The position numbers and the translations under genes are program-made. Below are positions 42,346-51,560 of a stretch of 64,000 nucleotides of DNA, piece by piece; positions within the stretch are counted from its first letter, which is position 1; each line of letters starts with the position of its first letter. The stretch is from Streptomyces tagetis (GTDB lineage Bacteria; Actinomycetota; Actinomycetes; Streptomycetales; Streptomycetaceae). Location of the stretch: positions 342,459 through 406,458 of the forward strand of contig NZ_JAGPNL010000006.1 of assembly GCF_018069565.1 (NCBI RefSeq), given 5' to 3'. A model generated the notes under the pieces. The model saw nothing but the letters and a program-made list of their open reading frames with translations. It had not been told where the DNA came from and made no database searches.

Positions 42346-42963
42346 GTGACGAATCTGATGCCCTCCGCCGCCGGCGAGCCCTCCATCGGTGGTGGTCTCG
42401 GCGACCAGGTCTACAACCGGCTGCTCAACGAGCGGATCATCTTCCTCGGGCAGCCCGTGGACGACGACATCGCCAACAAGATCACCGCGCAGCTACTGCT
42501 CCTTGCCTCCGACCCGGACAAGGACATCTTCCTCTACATCAACAGCCCCGGCGGCTCCATCACGGCCGGCATGGCGATCTACGACACCATGCAGTACATC
42601 AAGAACGACGTGGTGACGATCGCCATGGGCCTCGCGGCCTCCATGGGGCAGTTCCTGCTCAGCGCGGGCACCCCCGGCAAGCGCTTCGCCCTGCCGAACG
42701 CCGAGATCCTGATCCACCAGCCCTCCGCGGGCCTGGCCGGTTCGGCCTCGGACATCAAGATCCACGCCGAGCGTCTGCTGCACACCAAGAAGCGCATGGC
42801 GGAGCTGACCTCGCAGCACACCGGTCAGACGGTCGAGCAGGTCACCCGTGACTCCGACCGCGACCGCTGGTTCGACGCCTTCGAGGCCAAGGAGTACGGC
42901 CTCATCGACGACGTCATCGCCACGGCCGCCGGCATGCCGGGCGGCGGCGGCACCGGGGCCTGA
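42346..42963 (+). CDS. clpP1: ATP-dependent Clp protease proteolytic subunit 1
   Basis: 205 residues, cytoplasmic serine peptidase subunit of the Clp protease. Catalytic Ser in GLAASMGQFLL and His in EILIHQPSAG are visible, and the Asp of the triad lies in the TRDSDRDRW region. The GTG start (VTNLMPSAAGEPSIGGG) follows GAGCAGGTGG. It probably forms a mixed ClpP1P2 complex with the next gene product and works with ClpX or ClpC. Expression is probably driven from the promoter carrying the ClgR site. Confidence 0.97.
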   Translation: MTNLMPSAAGEPSIGGGLGDQVYNRLLNERIIFLGQPVDDDIANKITAQLLLLASDPDKDIFLYINSPGGSITAGMAIYDTMQYIKNDVVTIAMGLAASMGQFLLSAGTPGKRFALPNAEILIHQPSAGLAGSASDIKIHAERLLHTKKRMAELTSQHTGQTVEQVTRDSDRDRWFDAFEAKEYGLIDDVIATAAGMPGGGGTGA

Positions 42964-43094
42964 CCCGCGCCCCCGCGGGGTGGCCGGGGCATCTCCCGGG
43001 CCCCCGCGGCAGCCGAGCCGGACCCCGCACGGGCACCCGGCACGCCCCGCAGCCAGACCCGAGCCGACCGCCTCAGCCCTTTCCAGGAGACACC

Positions 43095-43775
43095 GTGAAC
43101 GACATCCCCGGCAGCGGCCTGTACGACCGTGCGCGTGCCGAGTACATCGGCCCCTCGGCCGAGTCCCGCTACATCATCCCGCGCTTCGTCGAGCGCACCT
43201 CGCAGGGCGTGCGCGAGTACGACCCGTACGCGAAGCTGTTCGAGGAGCGCGTGATCTTCCTCGGCGTGCAGATCGACGACGCCTCCGCCAACGACGTCAT
43301 GGCCCAGCTCCTGTGCCTGGAGTCGATGGACCCCGACCGGGACATCTCGGTCTACATCAACAGCCCCGGCGGTTCCTTCACCGCGCTCACGGCCATCTAC
43401 GACACGATGCAGTACGTGAAGCCCGACATCCAGACCGTCTGCATGGGCCAGGCGGCCTCCGCCGCCGCCGTCCTGCTGGCCGCCGGCACGCCCGGCAAGC
43501 GGATGGCGCTGCCGAACGCCCGCATCCTGATCCACCAGCCCTACAGCGAGACCGGCCGCGGCCAGGTCTCCGACCTGGAGATCGCCGCCAACGAGATCCT
43601 CCGCATGCGCGCGCAGTTGGAGGAGATGCTGGCCAAGCACTCGACCACCCCGGTCGAGAAGATCCGCGAGGACATCGAGCGCGACAAGATCCTCACGGCC
43701 GAGGACGCGCTGAACTACGGCCTGATCGACCAGATCATCACCACCCGGAAGATGGACAACTCCTCCCTCCGCTAG
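43095..43775 (+). CDS. clpP2: ATP-dependent Clp protease proteolytic subunit 2
   Basis: 226 residues, second ClpP subunit. Catalytic Ser lies in MGQAASAAAVLLAAG and His in RILIHQPYSE. GTG at 43095 has CAGGAGA 5 nt upstream. The N-terminus is about 20 residues longer than ClpP1 (IPGSGLYDRARAEYIGPSAES); part is likely removed by processing, as in other actinobacteria. It lies 131 nt after clpP1 and is followed by two hairpins before clpX. Confidence 0.97.
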   Translation: MNDIPGSGLYDRARAEYIGPSAESRYIIPRFVERTSQGVREYDPYAKLFEERVIFLGVQIDDASANDVMAQLLCLESMDPDRDISVYINSPGGSFTALTAIYDTMQYVKPDIQTVCMGQAASAAAVLLAAGTPGKRMALPNARILIHQPYSETGRGQVSDLEIAANEILRMRAQLEEMLAKHSTTPVEKIREDIERDKILTAEDALNYGLIDQIITTRKMDNSSLR

Positions 43776-43798
43776 GCGGGAGGCTGTATCGTCTGCCG

Positions 43799-43871
43799 CC
43801 CCTTGGCATGGTTTGGCTGGGTTCACGTCAAAGCGATCCATGCCAAGGGGGGCCCGGCCGGGGGGCCGGGC
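43799..43871. other. Two hairpins between clpP2 and clpX
   Basis: A perfect 13-bp stem (43799-43811 with 43838-43850) has a 26-nt loop whose ends (TTTG/CAAA) can extend it. An 8-bp stem with a 4-nt loop follows (43852-43859 with 43864-43871). The clpX start is 85 nt further on. They could terminate or attenuate clpP transcripts, stabilise processed mRNA ends, or act in the clpX leader. Confidence 0.7.
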
Positions 43872-43955
43872 AAGGTACCGTCGGACATAAGGCAGCACCA
43901 GGAGTCCGCTGGACGTCGACGTCCAGGCGTCTCCCAGGCGAAGGGGAAGCACACC

Positions 43956-45242
43956 GTGGCACGCATCGGTGACGGCGGCGATCTGCTCAAGTGCTCGTTC
44001 TGCGGCAAGAGCCAGAAGCAGGTCAAGAAGCTCATCGCAGGGCCCGGTGTGTACATCTGCGACGAGTGCATCGACCTCTGCAACGAGATCATCGAGGAAG
44101 AGCTGGCCGAGACCAGCGAGGTGCGCTGGGAGGAACTTCCCAAGCCCCGTGAGATCTACGAGTTCCTGGAGGGCTACGTGGTCGGCCAGGAGGCCGCCAA
44201 GAAAGCCCTCTCCGTCGCGGTGTACAACCACTACAAACGGGTCCAGGCCGGTGAGAACGGCGGGGCCCAAGGCCGCGAGGACGCCATCGAGTTGGCGAAG
44301 TCCAACATCCTCCTCCTCGGGCCCACCGGCTCCGGCAAGACCCTGCTGGCCCAGACCCTCGCCCGCATGCTGAACGTCCCCTTCGCGATCGCCGACGCCA
44401 CGGCGCTCACCGAGGCGGGGTACGTGGGCGAGGACGTCGAGAACATCCTGCTGAAGCTGATCCAGGCCGCCGACTACGACGTCAAGAAGGCCGAGACCGG
44501 CATCATCTACATCGACGAGATCGACAAGGTCGCGCGGAAGAGTGAAAACCCCTCCATCACCCGCGATGTCAGCGGCGAGGGCGTCCAGCAGGCCCTGCTG
44601 AAGATCCTGGAGGGCACCACGGCCTCGGTGCCCCCGCAGGGCGGACGCAAGCACCCGCACCAGGAGTTCATCCAGATCGACACGACGAACGTCCTGTTCA
44701 TCGTGGGCGGCGCCTTCGCCGGACTGGAGAAGATCATCGAGGGCCGGGCGGGTGCCAAGGGCATCGGCTTCGGCGCCACGATCCGCTCCAAGCGCGACCT
44801 GGAGTCCAAGGACCAGTTCGAGGAGGTCATGCCGGAGGACCTGGTCAAGTTCGGCATGATCCCCGAGTTCATCGGCCGGCTCCCCGTCCTCACCTCGGTC
44901 CACAACCTGGACCGCGAGGCCCTGCTGAAGATCCTCGTGGAGCCGCGCAACGCGCTGGTCAAGCAGTACCAGCGCCTCTTCGAACTCGACGGCGTGGAGC
45001 TGGACTTCGAGCGCGAGGCCCTCGAAGCCATCGCCGACCAGGCGATCCTGCGCCAGACCGGCGCCCGCGGACTGCGCGCCATCATGGAGGAAGTCCTCCA
45101 GGGCGTCATGTACGAGGTGCCCTCCCGCAAGGACGTCGCCCGCGTCGTCATCACCGCCGACGTGGTCCTCTCCAACGTCAACCCCACCCTGATCCCCCGC
45201 GATTCGCGGGGCCGGGGACCGGGCGAGCAGAAGACGGCCTGA
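43956..45242 (+). CDS. clpX: ATP-dependent Clp protease ATP-binding subunit ClpX
   Basis: 428 residues, AAA+ unfoldase that feeds substrates to ClpP. The N-terminal zinc-binding domain has CSFCG and CDEC. Walker A is GPTGSGKT and Walker B is IIYIDEIDK. The pore loop region is GYVGEDVE and the ClpP-docking loop contains the IGF tripeptide (KGIGFGATIRS). GTG is preceded by GAAGGGGAAG at slightly long spacing. It probably has its own promoter in the 180-bp space after clpP2, and a 17-bp terminator follows. Confidence 0.97.
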   Translation: MARIGDGGDLLKCSFCGKSQKQVKKLIAGPGVYICDECIDLCNEIIEEELAETSEVRWEELPKPREIYEFLEGYVVGQEAAKKALSVAVYNHYKRVQAGENGGAQGREDAIELAKSNILLLGPTGSGKTLLAQTLARMLNVPFAIADATALTEAGYVGEDVENILLKLIQAADYDVKKAETGIIYIDEIDKVARKSENPSITRDVSGEGVQQALLKILEGTTASVPPQGGRKHPHQEFIQIDTTNVLFIVGGAFAGLEKIIEGRAGAKGIGFGATIRSKRDLESKDQFEEVMPEDLVKFGMIPEFIGRLPVLTSVHNLDREALLKILVEPRNALVKQYQRLFELDGVELDFEREALEAIADQAILRQTGARGLRAIMEEVLQGVMYEVPSRKDVARVVITADVVLSNVNPTLIPRDSRGRGPGEQKTA

Positions 45243-45273
45243 CACCACCCGTCACCCGTCCCGACACGCGTAC

Positions 45274-45311
45274 GGCGAAGGGCCCCGGTCACCCGACCGG
45301 GGCCCTTCGCC
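45274..45311. terminator. Bidirectional terminator, clpX / membrane protein gene
   Basis: A perfect 17-bp stem (45274-45290 with 45295-45311) with an ACCC loop lies between convergent genes. Confidence 0.85.
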
Positions 45312-45327
45312 ATGCCGGAGGAGGCGC

Positions 45328-46311
45328 TCAGTTCTCGACCCGGATCTCTTTGCGGAGCTTGGCGGTGATGTCCACCGCGGTGTCCTTGCCGACGCCGGTG
45401 CTCGTGTTGTCGCCCGGCGAGACCATGGCGACCGTGCTGTGGTCGGCCCAGGCGCAGAACCAGTCGGTCGACTCCTTCTTGGTGAGCCCGTTGACGGCCT
45501 TCGTCGACTGGCACTTGGCGACCGCGCCGTCGATGCCGACCTCCTCGGGATCGCCGACCAGTTCCAGGCCCTCCATGCCGCCGGAGCCGCCGGAGCCCTT
45601 GTCCTTCAGCTCCTTCTGGATGGAGGCGAAGAAGGCGTCCAGGGTGGCCTGCGGGTCGGAGATCTTCCCGTAGCCGCCCATCATGGTGATGCCCTTGGCC
45701 TTCAGCAGCTCGGCCTGGTCGGGCAGGGTCGAGGGGTCCTGGGGGTCGAAGCCGCTCAGGTCGGCCGTCGACCACTGGCCCACGATGGTGGTGCCGTCCT
45801 CGACACCGCTCTTCCTCATGTCCTTCGCCGTGTCCGCGTCGCCGGACTCGGTCTGCGAGGCCAGGGTGTACTCGCCGAGCACCGTCTTCGGGGTGGTCAG
45901 CTTGTGCGCGCCGTCGTCCTTGAGCCCGCCGCCGCCACCGCCCACCACGAGGTAGGCGCCCACGCCGATCGCCGCGACGACCGCCACCGCGCCGATGATC
46001 AGGCCCGTCTTCTTCCTGCCGCCGCCGGCCGGGGGCGGCGGCGTGCCGTAGGGCTGCTGACCGTACGGCGGCTGCTGACCGTACGGAGGCTGCTGGCCGT
46101 AGGGCGGCTGCTGGCCGTACGGGGGCTGCTGCGGCGGGACCCCGCCCGGCTGCTGGGGATAGCCGTAGCCCGGCTGCGGGGGAGGCGTCTGCTGGGGGTA
46201 GCCGTAGCCGGGCTGCGGGGCCTGCGGCGGCGGGCCGTACGGGCCCGGCTGCCCGTAGGGACCGGGCTGCTGGGGCGGGCCGCCGTACGGCCCCGGCTGG
46301 TTGTGACTCAT
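45328..46311 (-). CDS. Membrane-anchored protein with proline/glutamine/tyrosine-rich N-terminus, unknown
   Basis: 327 residues. The cytoplasmic N-terminus of about 100 residues is built of PYG/QQP/PGYGYPQQ repeats, including about five tandem copies of PYGQQP. A single transmembrane helix follows (about 104-125, KTGLIIGAVAVVAAIGVGAY), then an extracytoplasmic domain of about 200 residues with two cysteines (AKCQS, WFCAW) that could form a disulphide. Such Pro-rich anchored proteins are common in Streptomyces; the function is unknown. ATG at 46311 opens the repeat region. It is convergent with clpX and divergent from valS. Confidence 0.85.
   Translation of the reverse strand: MSHNQPGPYGGPPQQPGPYGQPGPYGPPPQAPQPGYGYPQQTPPPQPGYGYPQQPGGVPPQQPPYGQQPPYGQQPPYGQQPPYGQQPYGTPPPPAGGGRKKTGLIIGAVAVVAAIGVGAYLVVGGGGGGLKDDGAHKLTTPKTVLGEYTLASQTESGDADTAKDMRKSGVEDGTTIVGQWSTADLSGFDPQDPSTLPDQAELLKAKGITMMGGYGKISDPQATLDAFFASIQKELKDKGSGGSGGMEGLELVGDPEEVGIDGAVAKCQSTKAVNGLTKKESTDWFCAWADHSTVAMVSPGDNTSTGVGKDTAVDITAKLRKEIRVEN
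46045..46131. repeat. 18-bp tandem repeats in the Pro-rich coding region
   Basis: About five 18-bp units encode the PYGQQP repeat. Copy number is likely to vary between strains. Confidence 0.75.
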
Positions 46312-46435
46312 CTCTGGGTTCCCCTCCAGACGCTTACATGGTGTTGACATCCTCACCCGGCGAGCCGCCGACCAGGCCACCGGGGGGCCCACCGTTACAA
46401 AGGAAACGCGTTTCGGTACTGGGCGGTGACGCCCG

Positions 46436-46441
46436 TAAACT
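46436..46441 (+). promoter_or_regulatory. Candidate -10 box (TAAACT), leaderless valS
   Basis: TAAACT ends 7 nt before the valS GTG; no Shine-Dalgarno sequence is present. No T-box leader is visible in the 137-bp upstream space. Confidence 0.55.
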
Positions 46442-46448
46442 GAGCCCC

Positions 46449-49073
46449 GTGACCGAGAACACTCAGCATCCGCAGCCCGCCCCCACGACCGAACTGCCGA
46501 CCCAGTACACGCCGGCCGAGGTAGAGGGGAAGCTGTACGAGCGCTGGGTAGAGCGGGGTTACTTCACCGCCGACCCGCACAGCGAGAAGCCCCCGTACAC
46601 CATCGTCATCCCCCCGCCGAACGTCACCGGCTCCCTCCACCTGGGCCACGCCTTCCAGCACACGCTGATGGACGCCCTGACCCGCCGCAAGCGCATGCAG
46701 GGCCACGAGGCCCTGTGGCTGCCCGGCATGGACCACGCCGGCATCGCCACCCAGAACCGTGTCGAGCAGCAGCTCGCCGAGGAGGGCAAGTCCCGCCACG
46801 ACCTGGGCCGCGAGGAGTTCACCCGCCGCGTGTGGCAGTGGAAGGAGGAGTACGGCGGGCGCATCCTCGGCCAGATGCGGCGCCTCGGCGACGGCGTCGA
46901 CTGGTCCCGCGAGCGCTTCACCATGGACGAGGGGCTCTCCCGCGCCGTCCTCACCATCTTCAAGCGGCTCTACGAGGACGAGCTGATCTACCGCGCCGAA
47001 CGCATCATCAACTGGTGCCCGCGCTGCCTGACCGCCCTCTCCGACATCGAGGTCGAGCACCAGGAGGACGACGGCGAACTCGTCTCCATCGAGTACGGCG
47101 AGGGCGACGAGAAGCTCGTCGTCGCCACCACCCGCGCCGAGACGATGCTCGGCGACACCGCCGTCGCCGTCCACCCCGGCGACGAGCGCTACCGGCACCT
47201 CGTCGGCAAGCGGATCAAGCTGCCGCTGACCGACCGCACCATCCCGGTCGTCGCCGACGAGCACGTCGACCCCGAGTTCGGCACCGGCGCCGTCAAGGTG
47301 ACCCCCGCCCACGACCCGAACGACTTCGCCATCGGCCGCCGCCACGGCCTGGAGTCCATCACCGTCATGGACGAACGCGGCGTCATCACCACGCACGGCC
47401 CCTTCGAGGGACTGGACCGCTTCGAGGCCCGCTCCGCGATCGTCGCCGCGCTGCGCTCCCAGGGCCGGATCGTCGCCGAGAAGCGCCCCTACGTCCACAG
47501 CGTCGGCCACTGCTCGCGCTGCAAGACCACCGTCGAGCCGCGCCTGTCCCTCCAGTGGTGGGTCAAGGTCGGCCCGCTCGCCAAGGCGGCCGGCGACGCC
47601 GTCCGCGACGGCCGGGTGGCGATCCACCCCGAGGACATGGCCAAGCGGTACTTCGACTGGGTCGACAACATGAACGACTGGTGCATCTCGCGCCAGCTCT
47701 GGTGGGGCCACCGCATCCCGATCTGGTACGGCCCCGACGGCGAGGTCGTCTGCGTCGGCCCCGACGAGGAACCGCCCACCGGCGAGGGCTGGCACCAGGA
47801 CACCGACGTCCTCGACACCTGGTTCTCCTCGGGCCTGTGGCCCTTCTCCACCCTGGGCTGGCCCGAGCGCACCCCGGAACTGGAGAAGTTCTACCCGACC
47901 GACGTCCTGGTCACCGGCCACGACATCATCTTCTTCTGGGTCGCCCGGATGATGATGTTCGGCCTGTACGCCATGGACGGCGAGGTCCCCTTCAAGACCA
48001 TCGCCCTGACCGGCCTGGTCCGCGACGAGCGCGGCAAGAAGATGTCGAAGTCCTTCGGCAACGTCGTCGACCCGCTCGACTGGATGGACGCCTACGGCTC
48101 CGACGCCGTCCGCTTCACCCTGGCCCGCGGCGCCAACCCGGGCACCGACGTCCCCATCGGCGAGGAGTGGGTCCAGGCATCCCGCAACTTCGCCAACAAG
48201 ATCTGGAACGCCACCCGGTTCGCCCTGATGAACGGCGCCACCACGAAGGGCCCGCTCCCGGACCCCTCGCTGATGTCCGCCACCGACCGCTGGGTCCTCT
48301 CCCGCCTCGGCCGCACCGTCGCCGACGTGGACGCCCTCTACGAGGACTTCCAGTTCGCCAAGTTGTCGGACGCCCTCTACCACTTCGCGTGGGACGAGGT
48401 CTTCGACTGGTACGTCGAGCTGTCCAAGACCACCTTCCAGGAGGGCGGCGCCGCCGCCGAGGTCAGCAAGCGCGTCCTCGGCGAGGTCCTCGACGTCACC
48501 CTGCGGCTGCTGCACCCCGTGGTCCCCTTCGTCACCGAAGTGCTGTGGACCACGCTGACCGGCGGCGAGTCCGTCGTCGTCGCCGACTGGCCGCGCGACC
48601 CCGGCTTCCGCGACGCCGGCGCCGAGCGCGAGATCGAGACCCTCCAGGCCGTCATCACCGAGGTGCGCCGCTTCCGCCACGACCAGGGCCTCCAGCCCGG
48701 CCAGCGGGTGCCGGCCCGGCTCACCCTGGAGGGCTCGGCGCTCGCCCCGCACGAGGCGGCCATCCGGCAGTTGCTGCGGCTCCAGCCGGAGGGCGACGCC
48801 TTCACCGCGACGGCGACGCTGCCGGTGGCCGGGGTCGAGGTCGCCCTCGACCTCTCCGGCGCCATCGACGTGGCCGCCGAGCGCAAGCGGCTCGCCAAGG
48901 ACCTGGCCGCCGCCGAGAAGGAGAAGGCCCAGGCCACCGCCAAGCTCGGCAACGAGGCGTTCCTCGGCAAGGCACCCGACCACGTCGTGGACAAGATCCG
49001 CGGCCGGCTCGCCAAGGCCGAGGAGGACATCACGCGCCTCGCCGCCCAGTTGGAGCGCCTGCCGCAGGCGTGA
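46449..49073 (+). CDS. valS: Valyl-tRNA synthetase
   Basis: 874 residues, class Ia synthetase. HIGH motif variant HLGHAF lies in PPPNVTGSLHLGHAF, KMSKS in GKKMSKSFGN. The editing (CP1) domain with TTRAETMLGD and GTGAVKVTPAHDPND is present. A C-terminal coiled coil (AAEKEKAQATAKLGNEAFLGKAP) typical of ValRS ends the protein. GTG at 46449 has TAAACT 7 nt upstream and no ribosome site. The whole chain is intact. Confidence 0.97.
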   Translation: MTENTQHPQPAPTTELPTQYTPAEVEGKLYERWVERGYFTADPHSEKPPYTIVIPPPNVTGSLHLGHAFQHTLMDALTRRKRMQGHEALWLPGMDHAGIATQNRVEQQLAEEGKSRHDLGREEFTRRVWQWKEEYGGRILGQMRRLGDGVDWSRERFTMDEGLSRAVLTIFKRLYEDELIYRAERIINWCPRCLTALSDIEVEHQEDDGELVSIEYGEGDEKLVVATTRAETMLGDTAVAVHPGDERYRHLVGKRIKLPLTDRTIPVVADEHVDPEFGTGAVKVTPAHDPNDFAIGRRHGLESITVMDERGVITTHGPFEGLDRFEARSAIVAALRSQGRIVAEKRPYVHSVGHCSRCKTTVEPRLSLQWWVKVGPLAKAAGDAVRDGRVAIHPEDMAKRYFDWVDNMNDWCISRQLWWGHRIPIWYGPDGEVVCVGPDEEPPTGEGWHQDTDVLDTWFSSGLWPFSTLGWPERTPELEKFYPTDVLVTGHDIIFFWVARMMMFGLYAMDGEVPFKTIALTGLVRDERGKKMSKSFGNVVDPLDWMDAYGSDAVRFTLARGANPGTDVPIGEEWVQASRNFANKIWNATRFALMNGATTKGPLPDPSLMSATDRWVLSRLGRTVADVDALYEDFQFAKLSDALYHFAWDEVFDWYVELSKTTFQEGGAAAEVSKRVLGEVLDVTLRLLHPVVPFVTEVLWTTLTGGESVVVADWPRDPGFRDAGAEREIETLQAVITEVRRFRHDQGLQPGQRVPARLTLEGSALAPHEAAIRQLLRLQPEGDAFTATATLPVAGVEVALDLSGAIDVAAERKRLAKDLAAAEKEKAQATAKLGNEAFLGKAPDHVVDKIRGRLAKAEEDITRLAAQLERLPQA

Positions 49074-49089
49074 CCCCGCCGCACGTGAC

Positions 49090-49122
49090 GGCCCCCGGCA
49101 GCCCACCCCGGCTCCGGGGGCC
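49090..49122 (+). terminator. Hairpin terminator after valS
   Basis: A 9-bp stem (49090-49098 with 49114-49122) with a 15-nt loop. Confidence 0.55.
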
Positions 49123-49176
49123 CTCGCGTGCCCGCCGCCCCGGGGGAGCCACGGCCGTCCGCCGCACCCGGGTACG

Positions 49177-49182
49177 TAGACT
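49177..49182 (+). promoter_or_regulatory. Candidate -10 box (TAGACT), leaderless folC
   Basis: TAGACT ends 7 nt before the folC GTG; no Shine-Dalgarno sequence is present. Confidence 0.55.
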
Positions 49183-49189
49183 GGTCCCC

Positions 49190-50710
49190 GTGAGTGAGCT
49201 CCCCCCGCACGACAGCAGCGAGCAGCCCGACCCGCTCGACTCCTTCGACGAGATCGTCGCCTCCGAGACCGGGCGCGACCCCGACCTCGCCGTCATCGAG
49301 GCCGGCAGCCGCACCCTGCGCACCCAGGGCGGGCCGCCCGAGGCCGACGTGCCCGGCAGGCCCGAGGACCCCGAGGTGGACGCGGCGCTGCGCGAGGTCG
49401 AGGCGGAGCTGGCCACCCGCTGGGGCGAGACCAAGCTGGAGCCGTCCGTCGCCCGGATCACCGCCCTGATGGACGTCCTGGGGGAGCCGCAGCGCTCCTA
49501 CCCCTCCCTCCACATCACCGGCACCAACGGCAAGACCTCCACCGCCCGCATGATCGAGGCCCTGCTCGGCGCCTTCGACCTGCGCACCGGCCGGTACACC
49601 TCGCCGCACGTGCAGTCGGTCACCGAGCGGATCAGCCTCGACGGGGCGCCCGTCTCCGCCGAGCGGTTCATCGACACCTACCGCGACATCGCCCCCTACG
49701 TCGAGCTGGTCGACGCCCGCGAGGAGTACCGGCTCTCCTTCTTCGAGGTGCTGACCGGCATGGCCTACGCGGCCTTCGCCGACGCGCCGGTCGACGTCGC
49801 CGTCGTCGAGGTCGGCATGGGCGGCTCCTGGGACGCCACCAACGTCATCGACGGGGACGTCGCCGTCGTCACCCCCATCGACCTCGACCACACCGACCGG
49901 CTCGGCGAGACCCACGCCGAGATCGCCGCCGAGAAGGCCGGGATCATCAAGCAGGGCGCCACCGTGATCCTCGCCCAGCAGCCGGTGGAGGCCGCCCAGG
50001 CCCTGCTGAAGAAGGCCGTCGACGCCGACGCCACCGTGGCCCGCGAGGGCCTGGAGTTCGGCGTCGGGGCCCGCCAGGTCGCCGTCGGCGGCCAGCTCCT
50101 CACCCTGCGCGGACTCGGCGGCGAGTACACCGACGTCTTCCTCCCCCTGCACGGCGCCCACCAGGCGCACAACGCGGCCGTCGCGCTCGCCGCCGTCGAG
50201 GCGTTCTTCGGCGTCGGCGCCGAGCGCGCCGAACCGCTCAACGTCGACACCGTGCGCCGGGCCTTCGCCGCCGTCGCCTCACCGGGTCGCCTGGAGGTCG
50301 TGCGGCGCTCGCCGACCGTGGTGCTGGACGCCGCGCACAACCCGGCGGGCGCCCGCGTCACCGCCGAGGCGGTCGGGGAGGCGTTCCAGTTCAGCCGGCT
50401 CATCGGCGTGGTCGGCGCGAGCGGCGACAAGAACGTGCGGGGCCTGCTGGAGGCGTTCGAGCCGGTCTTCGCCGAGATCGTCGTCACCCAGAACTCCACC
50501 CACCGCGCCATGGACGCCGACGCGCTGGCCGCGATCGCCGTCGAGGTCTTCGGCGAGGACCGCGTCCAGGTCGAGCCGCGGCTGCCCGACGCCCTGGAGG
50601 CCGCGATCACGCTGGCCGAGGAGGAGGGCGAGTTCGCGGGCGGCGGTGTGCTCGTCACCGGCTCCGTCATCACCGTCGGCGAGGCCCGACTGCTCCTGGG
50701 GAAGGGCTGA
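49190..50710 (+). CDS. folC: Folylpolyglutamate / dihydrofolate synthase
   Basis: 506 residues, Mur-ligase family. It adds glutamate to dihydropteroate or folates. The P-loop is HITGTNGKTSTARMIEALL, the omega-loop region SPHVQSVTERI is present, as are the Mg/ATP motif EVGMGGSWDATN and the C-terminal DAAHNPAG. The N-terminal extension of about 65 residues is acidic and disordered, longer than in E. coli FolC but usual for Streptomyces. GTG at 49190 is supported by TAGACT at 7 nt. The next gene starts 6 nt after its stop. Confidence 0.95.
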   Translation: MSELPPHDSSEQPDPLDSFDEIVASETGRDPDLAVIEAGSRTLRTQGGPPEADVPGRPEDPEVDAALREVEAELATRWGETKLEPSVARITALMDVLGEPQRSYPSLHITGTNGKTSTARMIEALLGAFDLRTGRYTSPHVQSVTERISLDGAPVSAERFIDTYRDIAPYVELVDAREEYRLSFFEVLTGMAYAAFADAPVDVAVVEVGMGGSWDATNVIDGDVAVVTPIDLDHTDRLGETHAEIAAEKAGIIKQGATVILAQQPVEAAQALLKKAVDADATVAREGLEFGVGARQVAVGGQLLTLRGLGGEYTDVFLPLHGAHQAHNAAVALAAVEAFFGVGAERAEPLNVDTVRRAFAAVASPGRLEVVRRSPTVVLDAAHNPAGARVTAEAVGEAFQFSRLIGVVGASGDKNVRGLLEAFEPVFAEIVVTQNSTHRAMDADALAAIAVEVFGEDRVQVEPRLPDALEAAITLAEEEGEFAGGGVLVTGSVITVGEARLLLGKG

Positions 50711-50716
50711 CCCGAC

Positions 50717-51082
50717 GTGCGTACGCTCTGCGCTTCGACCCTCATCGGCGAGTTCTTCGTGATCGGCTTCGCCGCCCTGGTCGCCATGAAGGACCCCGGC
50801 CTCTCCACGACCACCGTGTGGACGGTCAGCGGCATCGCCATGTTCCTGTGCCTGGCGCTGTGCGGCGTGGTGACCCGGCCGGGCGGCATCGCCCTCGGCT
50901 GGGCCCTCCAGGCCGCCCTGGTCGCCTCCGGCTTCGTCGTACCGACGATGTTCTTCATGGGGGCGCTCTTCGGCGCCCTGTGGTGGGCCTCCGTACACTA
51001 CGGCCGCAAGATCGACGAGGCGAAGGCGCGGTTCGCCGCGCAGGCCGCCCAGGACGAGACCCCTGCGCCTGACGCTGCGTGA
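50717..51082 (+). CDS. Small membrane protein, DUF4233 family
   Basis: 121 residues with three to four hydrophobic helices (about 8-24, 33-52, 60-78 and 82-95) and a cytoplasmic acidic tail. It starts 6 nt after folC with GGGG upstream inside the folC end, so translation is probably coupled. DUF4233 proteins follow folC in many actinobacteria; function is unknown and a link with folate metabolism is only contextual. ndk follows 64 nt later. Confidence 0.88.
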   Translation: MRTLCASTLIGEFFVIGFAALVAMKDPGLSTTTVWTVSGIAMFLCLALCGVVTRPGGIALGWALQAALVASGFVVPTMFFMGALFGALWWASVHYGRKIDEAKARFAAQAAQDETPAPDAA

Positions 51083-51146
51083 CGGACGCCGCGACACGCC
51101 CGGTAACCTCTCGTCCAGCACCCCTGTGATGTGAAGGAGCCCTCCC

Positions 51147-51560
51147 GTGACCCAGCGCACCCTCGTCCTGCTCAAGCCCGACGCCGTCCGGCGCGGCCTG
51201 ACCGGCGAGATCATCAGCCGGATCGAGCGCAAGGCCGGCTGGCGGATCACCGCGCTGGAACTGCGCACCCTGGACACCGACACGCTGGAGCAGCACTACG
51301 GCGAGCACCAGGGCAAGCCCTTCTACGAGCCGCTGATGGAGTTCATGGCGTCCGGCCCCGTCGTCGCCATGATCGTCGAGGGCGAGCGCGTCATCGAGGG
51401 CGTGCGCGCGCTGGCCGGCCCGACCGACCCGGTCGCGGCGGCCCCGGGCTCCATCCGCGGCGACTTCGGGGTGATCGTCCGCGAGAACCTGATCCACGCC
51501 TCCGACTCCGAGGAGTCCGCCGAGCGCGAGGTGAAGATCTTCTTCCCCGGCCGGGCCTGA
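51147..51560 (+). CDS. ndk: Nucleoside diphosphate kinase
   Basis: 137 residues. It exchanges gamma-phosphate between NTPs and NDPs through a phospho-histidine. The start RTLVLLKPDAVRRGL and active-site His in NLIHASDSEESAEREVKIFF are canonical. GTG has AAGGAG 6 nt upstream. Located between folC/DUF4233 and mreB; a 10-bp hairpin follows. Confidence 0.97.
   Translation: MTQRTLVLLKPDAVRRGLTGEIISRIERKAGWRITALELRTLDTDTLEQHYGEHQGKPFYEPLMEFMASGPVVAMIVEGERVIEGVRALAGPTDPVAAAPGSIRGDFGVIVRENLIHASDSEESAEREVKIFFPGRA

Noticed and set aside
46312..46448. Possible T-box leader upstream of valS
   Set aside because: The space is only 137 bp, with no T-box consensus and a -10 box 7 nt from the start codon, which leaves no leader.
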